From Intoshia linei (Eukaryota > Orthonectida > Rhopaluridae), in contig LWCA01000156.1 in assembly GCA_001642005.1 (NCBI GenBank), positions 1 through 45,789 of the forward strand: a DNA stretch of 45,789 nucleotides, given 5' to 3'. Of the stretch, positions 10,892-22,300 are shown one piece after another. Under the pieces are notes generated by a model that was not told the DNA's origin, did no database searches, and saw only the letters and a program-made list of their open reading frames with translations. Within the stretch, counting starts at the first letter, position 1. The number at the start of each line of letters is the position of its first letter. A program made the translations under genes and the position numbers.

Positions 10892-13800
10892 ATGAAATTT
10901 GTTGATGAGAACGATAATAAATATTTTCAAACTGAAATGTTTAGCGTATTTTATGAAACTGGAAATGTGTCAACGAATTGGTCGTGTATAGAAAATTTAC
11001 TAGCTTGTAATTATTGCAATTGTATCAAATCTAAGGATGATGTCATTCATGAACCCCAAATATTGTACTGCCCTAAATGCTTTGATAATTATACTTTTTC
11101 TGATGCACTGAATAATGACTTTAGGTATGTTATTACTTATTTGTTTAGATTTCATCCTTGACTTGTATAAAATTAAATATTTCTGTGTCTCAGTGTTGGC
11201 CGATACCGTTTATTTAAAGAAACCCCAGTTTCTAATACAGTTTTTCAGTGATGTTTATGTAAAAGTTTCATTTTCAGAAATTGAGTCCTTCAGGGTCAAC
11301 CATGGACCCGTAATTTCATATTACCTTTTAATTTAAAGTTAATTATTTCACTTAATATATTTTGTTAACATTTCAGTAAAGGATTTTAAAAACCAATTTT
11401 TTGATCCCATTTTTTTAATTTTTAGAGAGAAATAATGTATGGTCCATGGTGAAATAATTTGTAAACGACTCTTTTAAAGTATTGACAATAGTGAAAAGTA
11501 GCATTTTTAAGTAAGCTTTGATTTTATTTATTTTTTTGGTAGAATTACAAAAGTTCACCTGGAGTACAATGTACTTAGTACATAACAGTCAATCTAGTAA
11601 ACTGTAAATATAAAATATTATTAAACAATGGGGTCAGATTTTTTATTATTTGGACTAAAAGAAGAGTGGTTAACTGTATATTAAAATAATTTAAACTCTT
11701 TAATGTAACGGTCATTTTTTACATTTCATATATTATTCTATTTAGATGCAAAAATTGCAAATTTTGTTCAATTTGCAGATCCATATTAAACTTTTCAACG
11801 CAATCTAAAAATTCTGAACAAAAATATCAAAATGTTGGTTGTTTTATTTGTAGAGAAACTACTTTAAATCAGAAAGTTGATAAACATATTGATACCAAAA
11901 GTTTGTTAAATAACCATATTGTTCCTCTTTATATACCACCTGAAAGCTCTGAAACTGAGAAATATGACGAATTGTTGGATTATTGGAAAAGAATATGTAC
12001 CACCAGAATTGAAAATAATTCGTCGTTGAGGTATAATGTAGTTAAATTGGTCTTAGTTCTTGTTCAATGGTCATCTACTCATAACATTCAAATTTTGAAA
12101 TGAGACCGTTTAATGAAACACTGACTTGTTGTACAACCTAATAATTGATTAATATACATGTACTTATTTAGAGAAAATAAACCTGGATTTTCTTTGAGAA
12201 GTATACTCATTAACCGAGAACGTTGTCCAATTAAATTTCTTTTTACACAAGAACCTATTTCGTCGATAATTCCTTTAAATTCTAGTGGTAAATATATTTA
12301 AATATTATCCCTAAATGTTAACATGAATTGTCATAATTAATGGAAACTTGTTTGTTTAACGTAATTTAGTGTTTCTCATTATTTTTTATGTTAGGTCCCA
12401 CTTTCACTCTTAAAAAAATCCCAGGCCCCACTGAAAAATTTATTTCCATCATATGGTAGTTTACGACTAGATGTTATTCTGGAGAAATTGTTAGCTCAAT
12501 TTATGACTAATAATTAAGTACATTTTAGTTCAATGGAAAACTGATATGAACGATTTGGATTATTTTAAAAGCTTTACAGATAATTTATATTCCACTTCGA
12601 AAATTAGTGAAGAATTTGTGAACTTTATTCCTTTGTTGTTATTTGTGCGTTATTCTTTGCGATGTAAAGGTATATATTCCTTTCGTTGAATTTTATTTCT
12701 CATTCAATTAAACTTACAATTTGAGTTTCGTTATTTGAAAATAGCTTTTTTTAATTACAATATATTTTAGACAAGCCGGCAATCAGTGGCCCATGGGCCA
12801 AACTTGACCAGCAAAATAATTTTGGTGACCCTTTGAGTTTCATGGTTTCGAGTTTGAGGTGAAACATGTAGATTATTTATTTTTAAATTGTTTCATCTTT
12901 TTAACACCGTTTTAAACATTTTCTACTATAATTGGCTCATTATAATCATTTTAATATTGACTTTTCAGATCGCTCTGAATTTTATTTTGTTGAATGTAAT
13001 AGAACTAGAAATAGTGTTTCATTTCAGTTAATTTTGAAATGTATCATGTGTAAATTTTCAAAAAAGGGTCCATAGAATTTTTTGTTATAAAAAAAGTTGC
13101 TGACCCCTGATTTAAGACGTCTTGTAGTTAAAATATTTAAACTAAACAACACCGTTCCTTTTAGAAAGCGGTGTGATTTACATTTAAGAGTACACTTAAT
13201 GTACTTTAAATTTTAAATTTAAATTCTGTTTTCTGAGTGCTTACTTATTATGATTAATTTATTTTAAATGTTTATTATTAGAATGTAATCATTGCGTTAG
13301 ACGTCCAGACTCTAACTCATCTAGTGCGAAACTGGTGATCAACGTAAATCCTTTAAATTTTATGCCATCAATAAGCCTTGATGTCACAAAATCCGCTTTG
13401 GCACATTTTATTTTTAAACTAGATGAAATGAGAAAAACCAATATCTATCAAGATGCTTATGTTGATGCTATATTGACGATACGTAATATGGGATTATATA
13501 AAATGTATATTAATTTAAAAAACATTGACATTTCTGCATTGTCACACCAAGATTGTTCATCTTGTGATGGCAACGAAGAATGTAGCCAGTTTGTAAACTT
13601 TTCAAAAAGTATATTCAACAGTACATATTCAAATATTACCTTTTCTCCTGTCGTCAAAAACATTCCAAAAACTGAAAAAATTAGTACCTGTTATTTAAAT
13701 GAATTTCCAGATGCAACTATTTATATGGAACCCAGCATATCTGAAAAATTTTCACGTATTTCTAATGATAATAGTATTAATAATGGCATCAACAATTGTT

Positions 13801-13997
13801 TTAAAAATATATTTTCAATGAAAGTAAATATTTGTTTTCCAAAGGAGTCGCTTTTTGGAAAAACTACATTTCTATTTCTTGCAATGAAATGCCAAGTTTT
13901 TACAAAAGACGAAAATGATTGTGCATCTAATAAACCTGATAAAAAAGATAATACTCATCATGTTAATATTGTTATTAAAATAAATATACCTGAATAA
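10892..13997 (+). CDS. DCTN4: Dynactin subunit 4 (p62)
   Basis: Five exons in consistent phase: 10892-11124, 11746-12030, 12172-12287, 12529-12669 and 13282-13997; 496 residues. The N-terminal zinc-binding region is clear: CIENLLACNYCNCIKS, ILYCPKCFDNY, then CKNCKFCSICRSIL and CFICRETT, the clustered CxxC pairs of dynactin p62. The central hallmark LLFVRYSLRCKECNHCVRRP is followed by the beta-rich C-terminal half (INVNPLNFMPSISL). p62 sits in the pointed-end complex of dynactin and helps adapt the dynein motor to cargo in the cytoplasm. Length is slightly above the human protein. A hAT miniature element (12772-13109) sits in intron 4, and intron 1 contains a copy of a dispersed palindrome-ended repeat. 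All exons are open, with no disabling change. Confidence 0.92.
11472..11597 (-). repeat. Degenerate copy of palindrome-ended dispersed repeat
   Basis: Lies in DCTN4 intron 1. TTTTAAAGTATTGACAATAG through TACATAACAGTCAATCTAG parallels 26331-26464 closely in order and spacing. It is one of four copies in the window. Confidence 0.6.
12772..13109. mobile_element. hAT miniature element, 338 bp, in DCTN4 intron 4
   Basis: Left end CAAGCCGGCAATCAG and right end (inward) CAGGGGTCAGCAACTTTTT are diverged copies of the same terminus as the element at 26777. Flanking 8-mers ATTTTAGA (12764-12771) and ATTTAAGA (13110-13117) match at 7 of 8. The middle also resembles the 26777 copy (TTGGCTCATTATAATCATTT). 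No coding sequence. Confidence 0.8.
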
Positions 13998-14598
13998 AAT
14001 GTTAATTTAATATTGTCTTATGAAAATTGTATCGGTTCCTAAAATAGAAAATTAATTTTTTTTAGAGATTTCTCTTGGGGTTTCATTTTTCAACATTGAA
14101 TATTAAAAAATTATATTTTTGAATGTAATTTCTATTTGTGTTAATTTAATATATCAAGTGAAGAGTCTTGTGTATCTACTAAGGTTGCTATGGATATATG
14201 ACATTACGCCACGTAGACGAAAAAAATTTTTAAGCCTATTTTTCATTTTCGGATGCTTGATGTTTGGCTTTGCAACAATCATTTCATCAAGTTTTTACTA
14301 ACAAATTATCAACTAAAAAGGTTTTTGAACTTTATAAACATCAATACTATTTTTCTTTGCCATGCCATGAATTATGGCCATGATATAGCACAATTTGATG
14401 TTAAAAAATTTTAAAACCGTCATTTTTATTATTTATTCAATTCAAAAACCAGAAAATTTGAGCCTACTTTTTGTTACCTCATTTATCGTTAATTATTATT
14501 TTATTTCCAGAAAGTTTTTTCAAATTTATGTCACAGTAAATTGTAGTTGTAAAAATTAGTTAAAATAACCCTGCCCTAATGCATTATATTAAAAATTA
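13998..14598. other. Convergent intergenic region with a possible small membrane-protein frame
   Basis: DCTN4 and NPRL3 converge here. A plus-strand frame at about 14119-14301 ends YDITPRRRKKFLSLFFIFGC and on to a Ser/Phe tail, with one hydrophobic stretch after a basic patch, as in a single-pass membrane protein. It has no ATG at its start and no recognised relatives, so it is kept only as a possible last exon. Confidence 0.2.
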
Positions 14599-16387
14599 TT
14601 ATATAAAATACAATCTGTAAATACAAATATATTTTATTAAAACAATGTATTGGGACATTTTTTCTAGTATTATATATAAATTGGATCGTTGAATATTTTC
14701 GTTAAACATTATTTCTTCCATTTTGTTATCACCACTTAGATATTTGCTAATTCTGAAATATATTAATATGCATTTCAAATACGATTGAATACCGTGTAAA
14801 TATTTTGAATTCTTCCTTGGTATAAAAGCTTTCAGTGTATTCTGTGAAACTTTTCGTTGTTTCTAATATAAAATTTGAAATAATTAATAATTGTAAAGGT
14901 ATATAATCTAAATATGTTAAAAGAAAAAACCTTTTAAATTTGTGTCAAAACGGGTTAATACTGGATATGTAAAAATTTGTTTAATATATTCATTTTTAAG
15001 GTAAAATTCTGTAATTTCAATATTTTTTTTCTAAAATTTTAAACATTCATTCATGTATTACATATTTTAATTGTTATGTTATTATTATACACATCACGAT
15101 TATAAATTATATAATCATACTGTATCATTATTTTCATTATAGACGAATAAATTTGAATTGATTTGAAAGTTTTTAATAATATCACATGCGTTCCAGCTTG
15201 TACACATTTTTGTAGTTTGTTCTTTAATAAATCTAGAAATGTTTATGGATACTATTTGTACATGGAAGTACCGAAAATTGTCATAATAAACAATATATTC
15301 GTTCAGTGCGCAAATGGGGTAAATAATAGCTGCTTTATTAAGATCTACCAAGCGTTTCATCAACCTTAAAGTCTAAAGTGACTTTATTTATTTATTTACC
15401 AAAGTAAAAATAAAAAAATACATGTAAATACAATAACAATTGTTTAATATTACAATGTATTACGTATGCAATCGGCAGGTTATTATTTGCAGCAAGGGTG
15501 TACGCGCTCATTGTTGAAGTAACTGAATTTAGCAACTTTAGATACATGTTTTTGCAAACAAAAGGTACTCGTTCTAGTATGTACCCAAGGGGTTCAAACA
15601 ATAACAACGTTTCGTAATATCTAATATATGAGTTTATCCAAAATAAAATTACTTGATAGTTTTTTTTAAATGTTTTTTTTGGTAAATATATGTAAAAGTT
15701 GCGTAACCATTCAATCGAATAGTCACATCCCCATGTAAAATGGTCCTAATAAAATATAACTATTAATGAAAATAGATAGTGTATAAACTCGTAAAAAATT
15801 TGTTTGGTCCATTCAGCTAGTTTGCACAAAATAATACTCTTTCTAAAGAAATCAATTTCTCCGTTATTTCGGTAGATATCATTAGAAATACATTTCTGTC
15901 GAGATAAAAAGAGACATCTATTTTCCTCCAATTCTATCGAGACAACCATGTGTTCAGCAAGATTAATATACTCACGAATATTAACATTATCTATTTTAAA
16001 CTAATTTCATTGTAATATATCAAATTAGTAAAAACATCTTTACCTTCATGGCAAAAACCACAGAAATAATGTTTATTGGGTTTATAATTTTTTTTGCTCC
16101 CTTTTTGTAAGGTGTTTCAAAAATTCTTTGAAATCCAAAATAGTAGACATTATTAATTTTACAATTTATCACTCGTCGTTTTTCGCTATTTGTCCGTAAC
16201 AATTTAGTCAGTTTTACATCACTCACACTGAAATTTGAAATAAAAAACATAAAAATAACGAACCATCTATCTGTAGGAATACAAACAAAACCTTCAGAGA
16301 AAACTTTAGATTTTTGAAAAAGTTTATATGGTTGATTAACTAAATATAATATTTGTTTATTCAAATTTCAATACAGGTATGGCTCAT
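14599..16387 (-). CDS. NPRL3: GATOR1 complex subunit NPRL3
   Basis: Ten minus-strand exons: 16387-16375, 16339-16264, 16227-16044, 16000-15789, 15745-15653, 15620-15422, 15372-15121, 15030-14931, 14907-14793, 14752-14599; 465 residues with agreeing phases. Family landmarks in order: VSDVKLTKLLRTN, NVYYFGFQRIF, IISVVFAMK, LEENRCLFLSRQK, IILCKLAEWTKQIF, YYETLLLFEPLG, LVDLNKAAIIYPIC and the C-terminal winged helix KYLSGDNKMEEIMFNENIQR. In animals NPRL3 with NPRL2 and DEPDC5 forms GATOR1, the GAP for RagA/B that silences mTORC1 at the lysosome. The usual first strand of the longin domain (before FRYPF) is not found, so the 13-nt first exon at 16387 is tentative. Introns are 32-49 nt, one perhaps 23 nt (14908-14930) unless GTTTTG upstream is the donor. 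Identification rests on many aligned blocks. Confidence 0.87.
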
Positions 16388-17410
16388 GTCAAATTAATTT
16401 CACAGTATCTTAATTGCTCTATTTTTATTTCGATATAATCCAGGTCTCAAATTAATTAACAATAAATGTAAATAAAAAATTAGGTAAAGTTTCTCAACGA
16501 AATTGTTTTAGCATCGATTTGAATGTCTTAGGTCAAAATCCTACATTGGTCTTTGTCTCAGTTTTTTATTAAAAAATATAAAATATTTATAGCTAGTCAA
16601 CCTAGCTAGCTTTCGTATAAAATACATTGAAAAAGACAAATGGCGCCATGACTATAAAGTGTTAAGAACGACTGGTGTCATTTTCTCCTAATTATATAAT
16701 GTTAGAGGTTAAATATACAAATTCTGATGGGAAGTTAAATGTTTATCTCTTCATGCATATTTTTTGAAATAAAACCGTTATCCTTGTATGGATATTTGAA
16801 AAAGACGTCTGAATCCCGATCACAATTACAAGTAAGATATATTGTATGTGGTACATGTTCCATAAATTTCTTCATTACTTAAATGTTAAGAATAAACATA
16901 AGTTTATTAACAATGGAGTAGAAGAATATTTATTTACAAGAATTGTTAAATTCTCTTTCAGCAATGAAATTTACGTTTTACTTAATTACCGGCCCTAAAC
17001 AGAGATTTGTAAAATAGATATGAAAATAATAATTTTTTACTACATATTTACATGTTAGTTGATAAATGCTTATCAAACATGGATCCACTATATTTTATAA
17101 TTATACAAATTTATTGACTTAATTAATGATTTAATGGTTCTTTTGGAAATATTGACATTAAATTCAGAATACAGTTTATTTCTTTATTAGTAATAAATTA
17201 TTACCTTTGAAGTTTCATAAAACTGTACAGATAAAGTTTTGTTTAAAGTATATTTTTGCTGTGGTGACAAATATAGCACAAAAATTTCAAGTCGTCGTTT
17301 GTTTCCAAAATTCACGCAATTTATTTAGTAAATCTATTGTACGCAACTTCTAACAATTACTCATGGCGGAACGACGCTTACATTTTTAAATAGAAACTTA
17401 ATTTATAAAT
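16388..17410. other. Intergenic region between divergent NPRL3 and LENG1
   Basis: No exon was recognised, although the missing N-terminal piece of NPRL3 would be expected here. A short TAGCTAGTCAACCTAGCTAG palindromic patch occurs near 16590-16610. Otherwise A+T-rich sequence. Confidence 0.45.
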
Positions 17411-18743
17411 ATGAATATTCTACCAAAAAAAAAGTAATGATATGTATTGCATTTTTCATCAAAATATAGTTGGCATGTACGCCGTAAAGAAAATGTAGCT
17501 AAAGTAAGAAAAGACGAAAGAGAAGCAGCGGCTTTAGAAGTAGTAGATAATGAAAGAAAAACTAATTATGTAATTTTTTATTTTTATATTTAGTCTGTGT
17601 TTCACACCTGTGCAACATGGCTAACGCTATCTATAGATTAATTAACGATATACCATCAGATTTTTTTAATGGCATAATAATTAAAGTAATTTTAAAACTG
17701 TACAGTTAATGAAAGCTATATAGGAAAAACTAATTGATACTAACTCTAAGAGATTTTTATTTATATTAAATTTTATCATAATAATAAATATTCTCAAACT
17801 GTAAAATCGAACGGTATTATTAATGTTTTACAATTTTGTCATATTTAAATAATTTTTATTAGAAAAAAGAAAGTAAAATGCAGGAATTACGCAAAAAATC
17901 TAAAACGAATGAAAAATCAGAGCCCAATTCTAGTTATGATGTTGATGAAAATATAAAAAGACATTTCAATTTTTTTGATAATTGCGACAACACTGTAATT
18001 TTACATTGTACCTCCAATGGCAGTTTAATTTATCTCATTTATAATTTAAAAATTTTAATAATTTTGTTTATTTTGCCATGATTCTATATAATCTTTTTTG
18101 AGAAAATATAAAATTTTAGATTAACACCAAAGGAAACAAGGAATTTGAGAAAGATGCCAAAAAGGATTTAGAAGCTGTAGATAGAAAAATTGGAGTTTTG
18201 ACATATCTTGGTCAAAGTGTAATAGAATCACAAAGTAATTGTCTAGTTTTGTATTGTAAAAAATTTAGAATCAAAGAGATGGTTTGAAAATATTCCTACC
18301 GATAGAAAAGATTTAAGCATCAGAGAACTGTAATTAAAGTTTTAATACTTAATATGCAATAATATTATAGTGATGAAATTAAAGATGCTTCACATAAATC
18401 AAGGCGTGATCCCTTAAATTCAATCAAAGCGTATGAAAAATTTTTGGAAGCTGATAAATTAAAAAATAACAATTTTTTAAAACCTCGTTTAGAAAATGAA
18501 TATATTCCAAATGATTCAATCGTTACTACACATAGTAAACGCAAACATAGATGTTGCAAGAAAAAACGTAAAGATAAAACAACTAAACCGACCATACAAG
18601 AATTACGACAGAATAGAATTGATAGAGAAAAACAAGAACACTTTCGGGAAGCGGAATTAATCAAATATAATCGGGTTACTAAAAGAAGATACTATTCAGA
18701 TGACAGAAAACGACCCTACCATAGTGCTTATTTCAAAAAGTAA
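17411..18743 (+). CDS. LENG1: LENG1-like nuclear protein (CIR N-terminal domain)
   Basis: Six exons: 17411-17433, 17470-17569, 17863-17994, 18120-18234, 18269-18329 and 18371-18743; 267 residues, nearly the human length. The start MNILPKKN joined to WHVRRKENVAKVRKDE is the CIR_N signature shared by LENG1, CIR1 and CWC25. GNKEFEKDAKKD and IGVLTYLGQSVIES, then SRRDPLNSIKAYEKFL, and finally TIQELRQNRIDREKQEH with RRYYSDDRKRPYHSAYFKK match LENG1 specifically. The protein is highly basic with lysine/arginine stretches, as expected for a nuclear RNA-associated factor; LENG1 has been found with spliceosomal material. Introns are 36, 293, 125, 34 and 41 nt. Start is certain because the first exon encodes the signature. 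Confidence 0.93.
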
Positions 18744-19304
18744 AATATTTCTGTGTATATTAAAATACTTTTTATTTTGATATTATATAATACTAGCTTG
18801 ACTGTTTTGTGTTATGTACAAACAGCACCTAGCTCTGCTGAGGGCACATTCTTATTATACCAAAAAAATAAATTTACGTTGAAAATCAAAGTATTATTTT
18901 GGTGATTCAGATTTGTTACAAAGGTAAAAAATCACGTTTTGTTTCATGTTTACAACATGAAATTTTCGATAAAAATTCTATAGTGTATATTTGATTCACC
19001 TTTTAGTAAATATTTGAGAAAAAAAAAAATAAATATACAGATATTTAAAATATTGACAAAGTGACAAAGTGGCTACCATAATATTACTATGTAATTCAGA
19101 TTTTAATTTAATGGTTAACGAAATTTTTATATTATTCTTGAAATTAAATTTATAGATTAGCTAAAAGCAATAAGTGTTAAACAAAAATGGATTATTAACC
19201 TAAATATAACTATTAACTATGTTATAGCAACTATCTCTAAAAGTGTAAACATTATTCTTGTTTATTATGTTCTATTCCAGAAAAAGTGAAATTTAACTCA
19301 GACT
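18744..19304. other. Intergenic region with a repeat copy
   Basis: Contains the palindrome-ended repeat (18793 onward) and the short upstream flank of ATG9. No gene. Confidence 0.6.
18793..18930 (+). repeat. Palindrome-ended dispersed repeat, copy 1
   Basis: Starts with an imperfect 40-nt palindrome, CTAGCTTGACTGTT to AACAGCACCTAG (18793-18832), then CTCTGCTGAGGGCACATTCT and further sequence matching the reverse complement of 26300-26424. Right border not defined. Confidence 0.7.
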
Positions 19305-22300
19305 ATGGATATAAACCGAGAAAATGAAAATTCAGAACTTTACGAAGTCCCAGAAAACATTGTACATGTAGATATTGAATCTACTCAAGGTATTGTTAGC
19401 TATATGTCATCGTTTGATACCCATTAGGTGTGTATCGTATGATACCCATACTCTGTTCAATAATATAACGTAGTTAATTTAAGAGTTAACACCTAAAGTT
19501 TAACTAGTGAAGCATCTGCAAAGGTTTGAGAGTGGTTGTTTAGAAAATTCACCAATTTGAATCATAAAACATTGATATATGAATGGATTAGCTAGTTTAC
19601 AATTGAATTTAAAGTTCAGCAATGCATATTGTACATTTTGACGTATTCAACATAATCGACTTTCGGTTTGATTCGGCTCCTTACACTATAATCGTCGTTA
19701 CATTTATATGGTCACTTTTACTTACTCTCTTCTTCAAACTCATTTTGGGCTCGTCGTTGCCGGTGTTTTTAATATTTTCTTTTTCATGTTATTTAAATTA
19801 TTAATTATCTGTATACAGTATTAAATAAATTTCCAATTTCGTGAATTAGATATTTATGTCAATGTTGATAATACATTTTTAGTCTGATAAGGAAATTCCC
19901 TGGTAATATGGTAAAAAAGTGAATATTTGTGAAAAATGAGCTGTTACGAAGAAATGTGAAAAAGAGAAAGTAAATAAGTAATAAAATGAATAAAAATGAC
20001 ATAAAAATTTAACATTACATTATAATAATTATAATTATTGTGGAGACGATTATTTTGATCTTATCAAATTTATACTAAAAATTTAAAATAAACTTGTAAC
20101 AGGTAACATTCCCAGACGAAAAGAGATTTTTACTCGACGGTCCGGATGGATGTCGAAAATATTGGGCAAAACACAATGAGATTTGAGAATTTTTCGGAAA
20201 AAAACTATTCTCGAAAAGCATTGTGGTATGGGCAGGAATAGGATTAAACGGTAACACATCTATTTTACCAACCAAAATGTAAATTCAGATGTATATATAG
20301 ACATATTGACCAAATCCTATCTTTCTTTTCATCAAAATGATTTTATATTGATGCAGGATAACGCCAGACCTCATGTTTCAAAAAAAGTATGGGGTTTATA
20401 TGTGAAAATAACATACAAGTTCTTGATTGGCCACCATACAGTCCTGATTGCAATCCCATTGAGAACCTTTGGGCTATAATGGTTCGTCGACTATACCCTG
20501 GAACTAAAGTGTATCATAATAATATCGAATTAAAGGCAGAAATTAAATGTATATGGGATGCCTTTGACATACAGGAAATAAAAAAATTGGTAGAATCATT
20601 TCCCTCAAGATTAGTCGAAGTGTTAGAAGCAACAGAAAGAAATATAACCAAGTATTAAAATTGTTGTTATATATAAATAAATTACCTTTTTTATATCTTT
20701 TATGCGTTTTTCACATAGTTTTGAGACACATATTTCAAAGTTTAAATTTAATTGTTAGTTATTTAGTTAATTTATTGATGGAATTTCTCGAAATTTTTAA
20801 TACAAGTTAATAATCAGTATTATATTAAGATATAAATCAAAATATATAATTATAAGTTTAATAAATATATTTAATTGTAAAAACTGGATTTTTTACATAG
20901 TTTTGCGGTGTAGTTTATTAAAAATTCATCGGGAATGCGCAAATTTCGCGGGTTGAAAGTTTGTATTTATATTAACTGGAATAAGCTCTATCAGAATAAT
21001 CTTTTTTTTAATATCGGACCGTTAAATTAGTTCACATTTTTTGTTTTAATAAAATATTTCGGAAAAAATATATATGAATACTAAAATGCTTTTTTGACCG
21101 TGATGTCGTCACTTATTCGGATTGAAATTTTTTGTGTGTGTTAACAGGATACAACTGTACCACCTGTAAATTTTTTAAACTTTAGGGCTGTTTTCATTAA
21201 AAAAAGAAGAGTAATTTAGGGTTTTGGCCCTGAAGATATTATTTTTTTAAATTTAAATTTATGATAATGTTTATGATTTTAAAATCCGTATCAGCGTATA
21301 TATTTTTTTAAATTCTCGAACTCGTTTGATTTTCAAAAAAAAGACAATTGGGATATATATTTTTTTAAATTCTCCAACTCGTTTGATTTTCAAAAAGAGG
21401 GACAATAATATTTTTTTAAATTTTCCAATTCGTTTGATTTTAAAAAAACAAGTAACAAGTTGATTAAAAAAAAGGACAATTGGGGTTTTTGACTCGTAAG
21501 ATGTGAGTTTGGAAGGTTGAAATTTTGTTTTGCGAACACCCCCGGAAAAAACTGTAATTGAAATATAAACTTTATAAAATTTTAAGACGGGTAGTTATTT
21601 AAATAAAGCTGACACATACACACAAAAATCGCGTAGCATATTATATAAGTTAGGAGTCATAACTTATTAGAACTACATATTAGCATGAATATTTAGATCG
21701 CTGGAAATACGGCCGTATTTCAAATTTGGACGACTTCTTTAGACGAGTATATCATTTTCACCAAAAAAATGGATTATATTGCATCATATTGGAAGAATTT
21801 CTTCAAATTGTGTAATTTATATTTAATTAGTGTTGTTTATTGTTTATATTAAAATTTATCTAAAAATTTAGACAAATCATGTTTATCGCATTTATCGTTG
21901 TATTCTTTACTAATTGTATCAATTATGATATTTTGTTTGGAAATACGACAGAAATGTTTCACCACAACGCTACAATATCTTTTGTAATTTACAATTCAAG
22001 TCAATGCCATGCTAGGTAGTGAATAATATAATATAATGATGTATTTATAGAATGGGCGGATGGTCAAAATTGTTCATAACATTAATTACATTCATTTGTT
22101 TATATCGTATTCTCACTTTTTTTTTTGATATTTACAAATTTCTGGACATTCGTGATTTCTATAGAAGCATGTTAAACATCAGTGACGTTGAAAATAAAAC
22201 ATGGTATGAAATATTGAGAAAAATTCTACATTTACAGAGTGAAATGGAATTTGCTGTTCACGGACACGGGATAAATGAATTGGATGTATATATGCGAATT

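Noticed and set aside
19622..19804. 60-codon hydrophobic frame in ATG9 intron 1
   Set aside because: No relatives, no splice partner, and it sits in repeat-rich intron sequence.
21243..21480. CRISPR-like tandem units in block A
   Set aside because: The units are degenerate, A+T-rich and irregularly spaced, and the host is eukaryotic.
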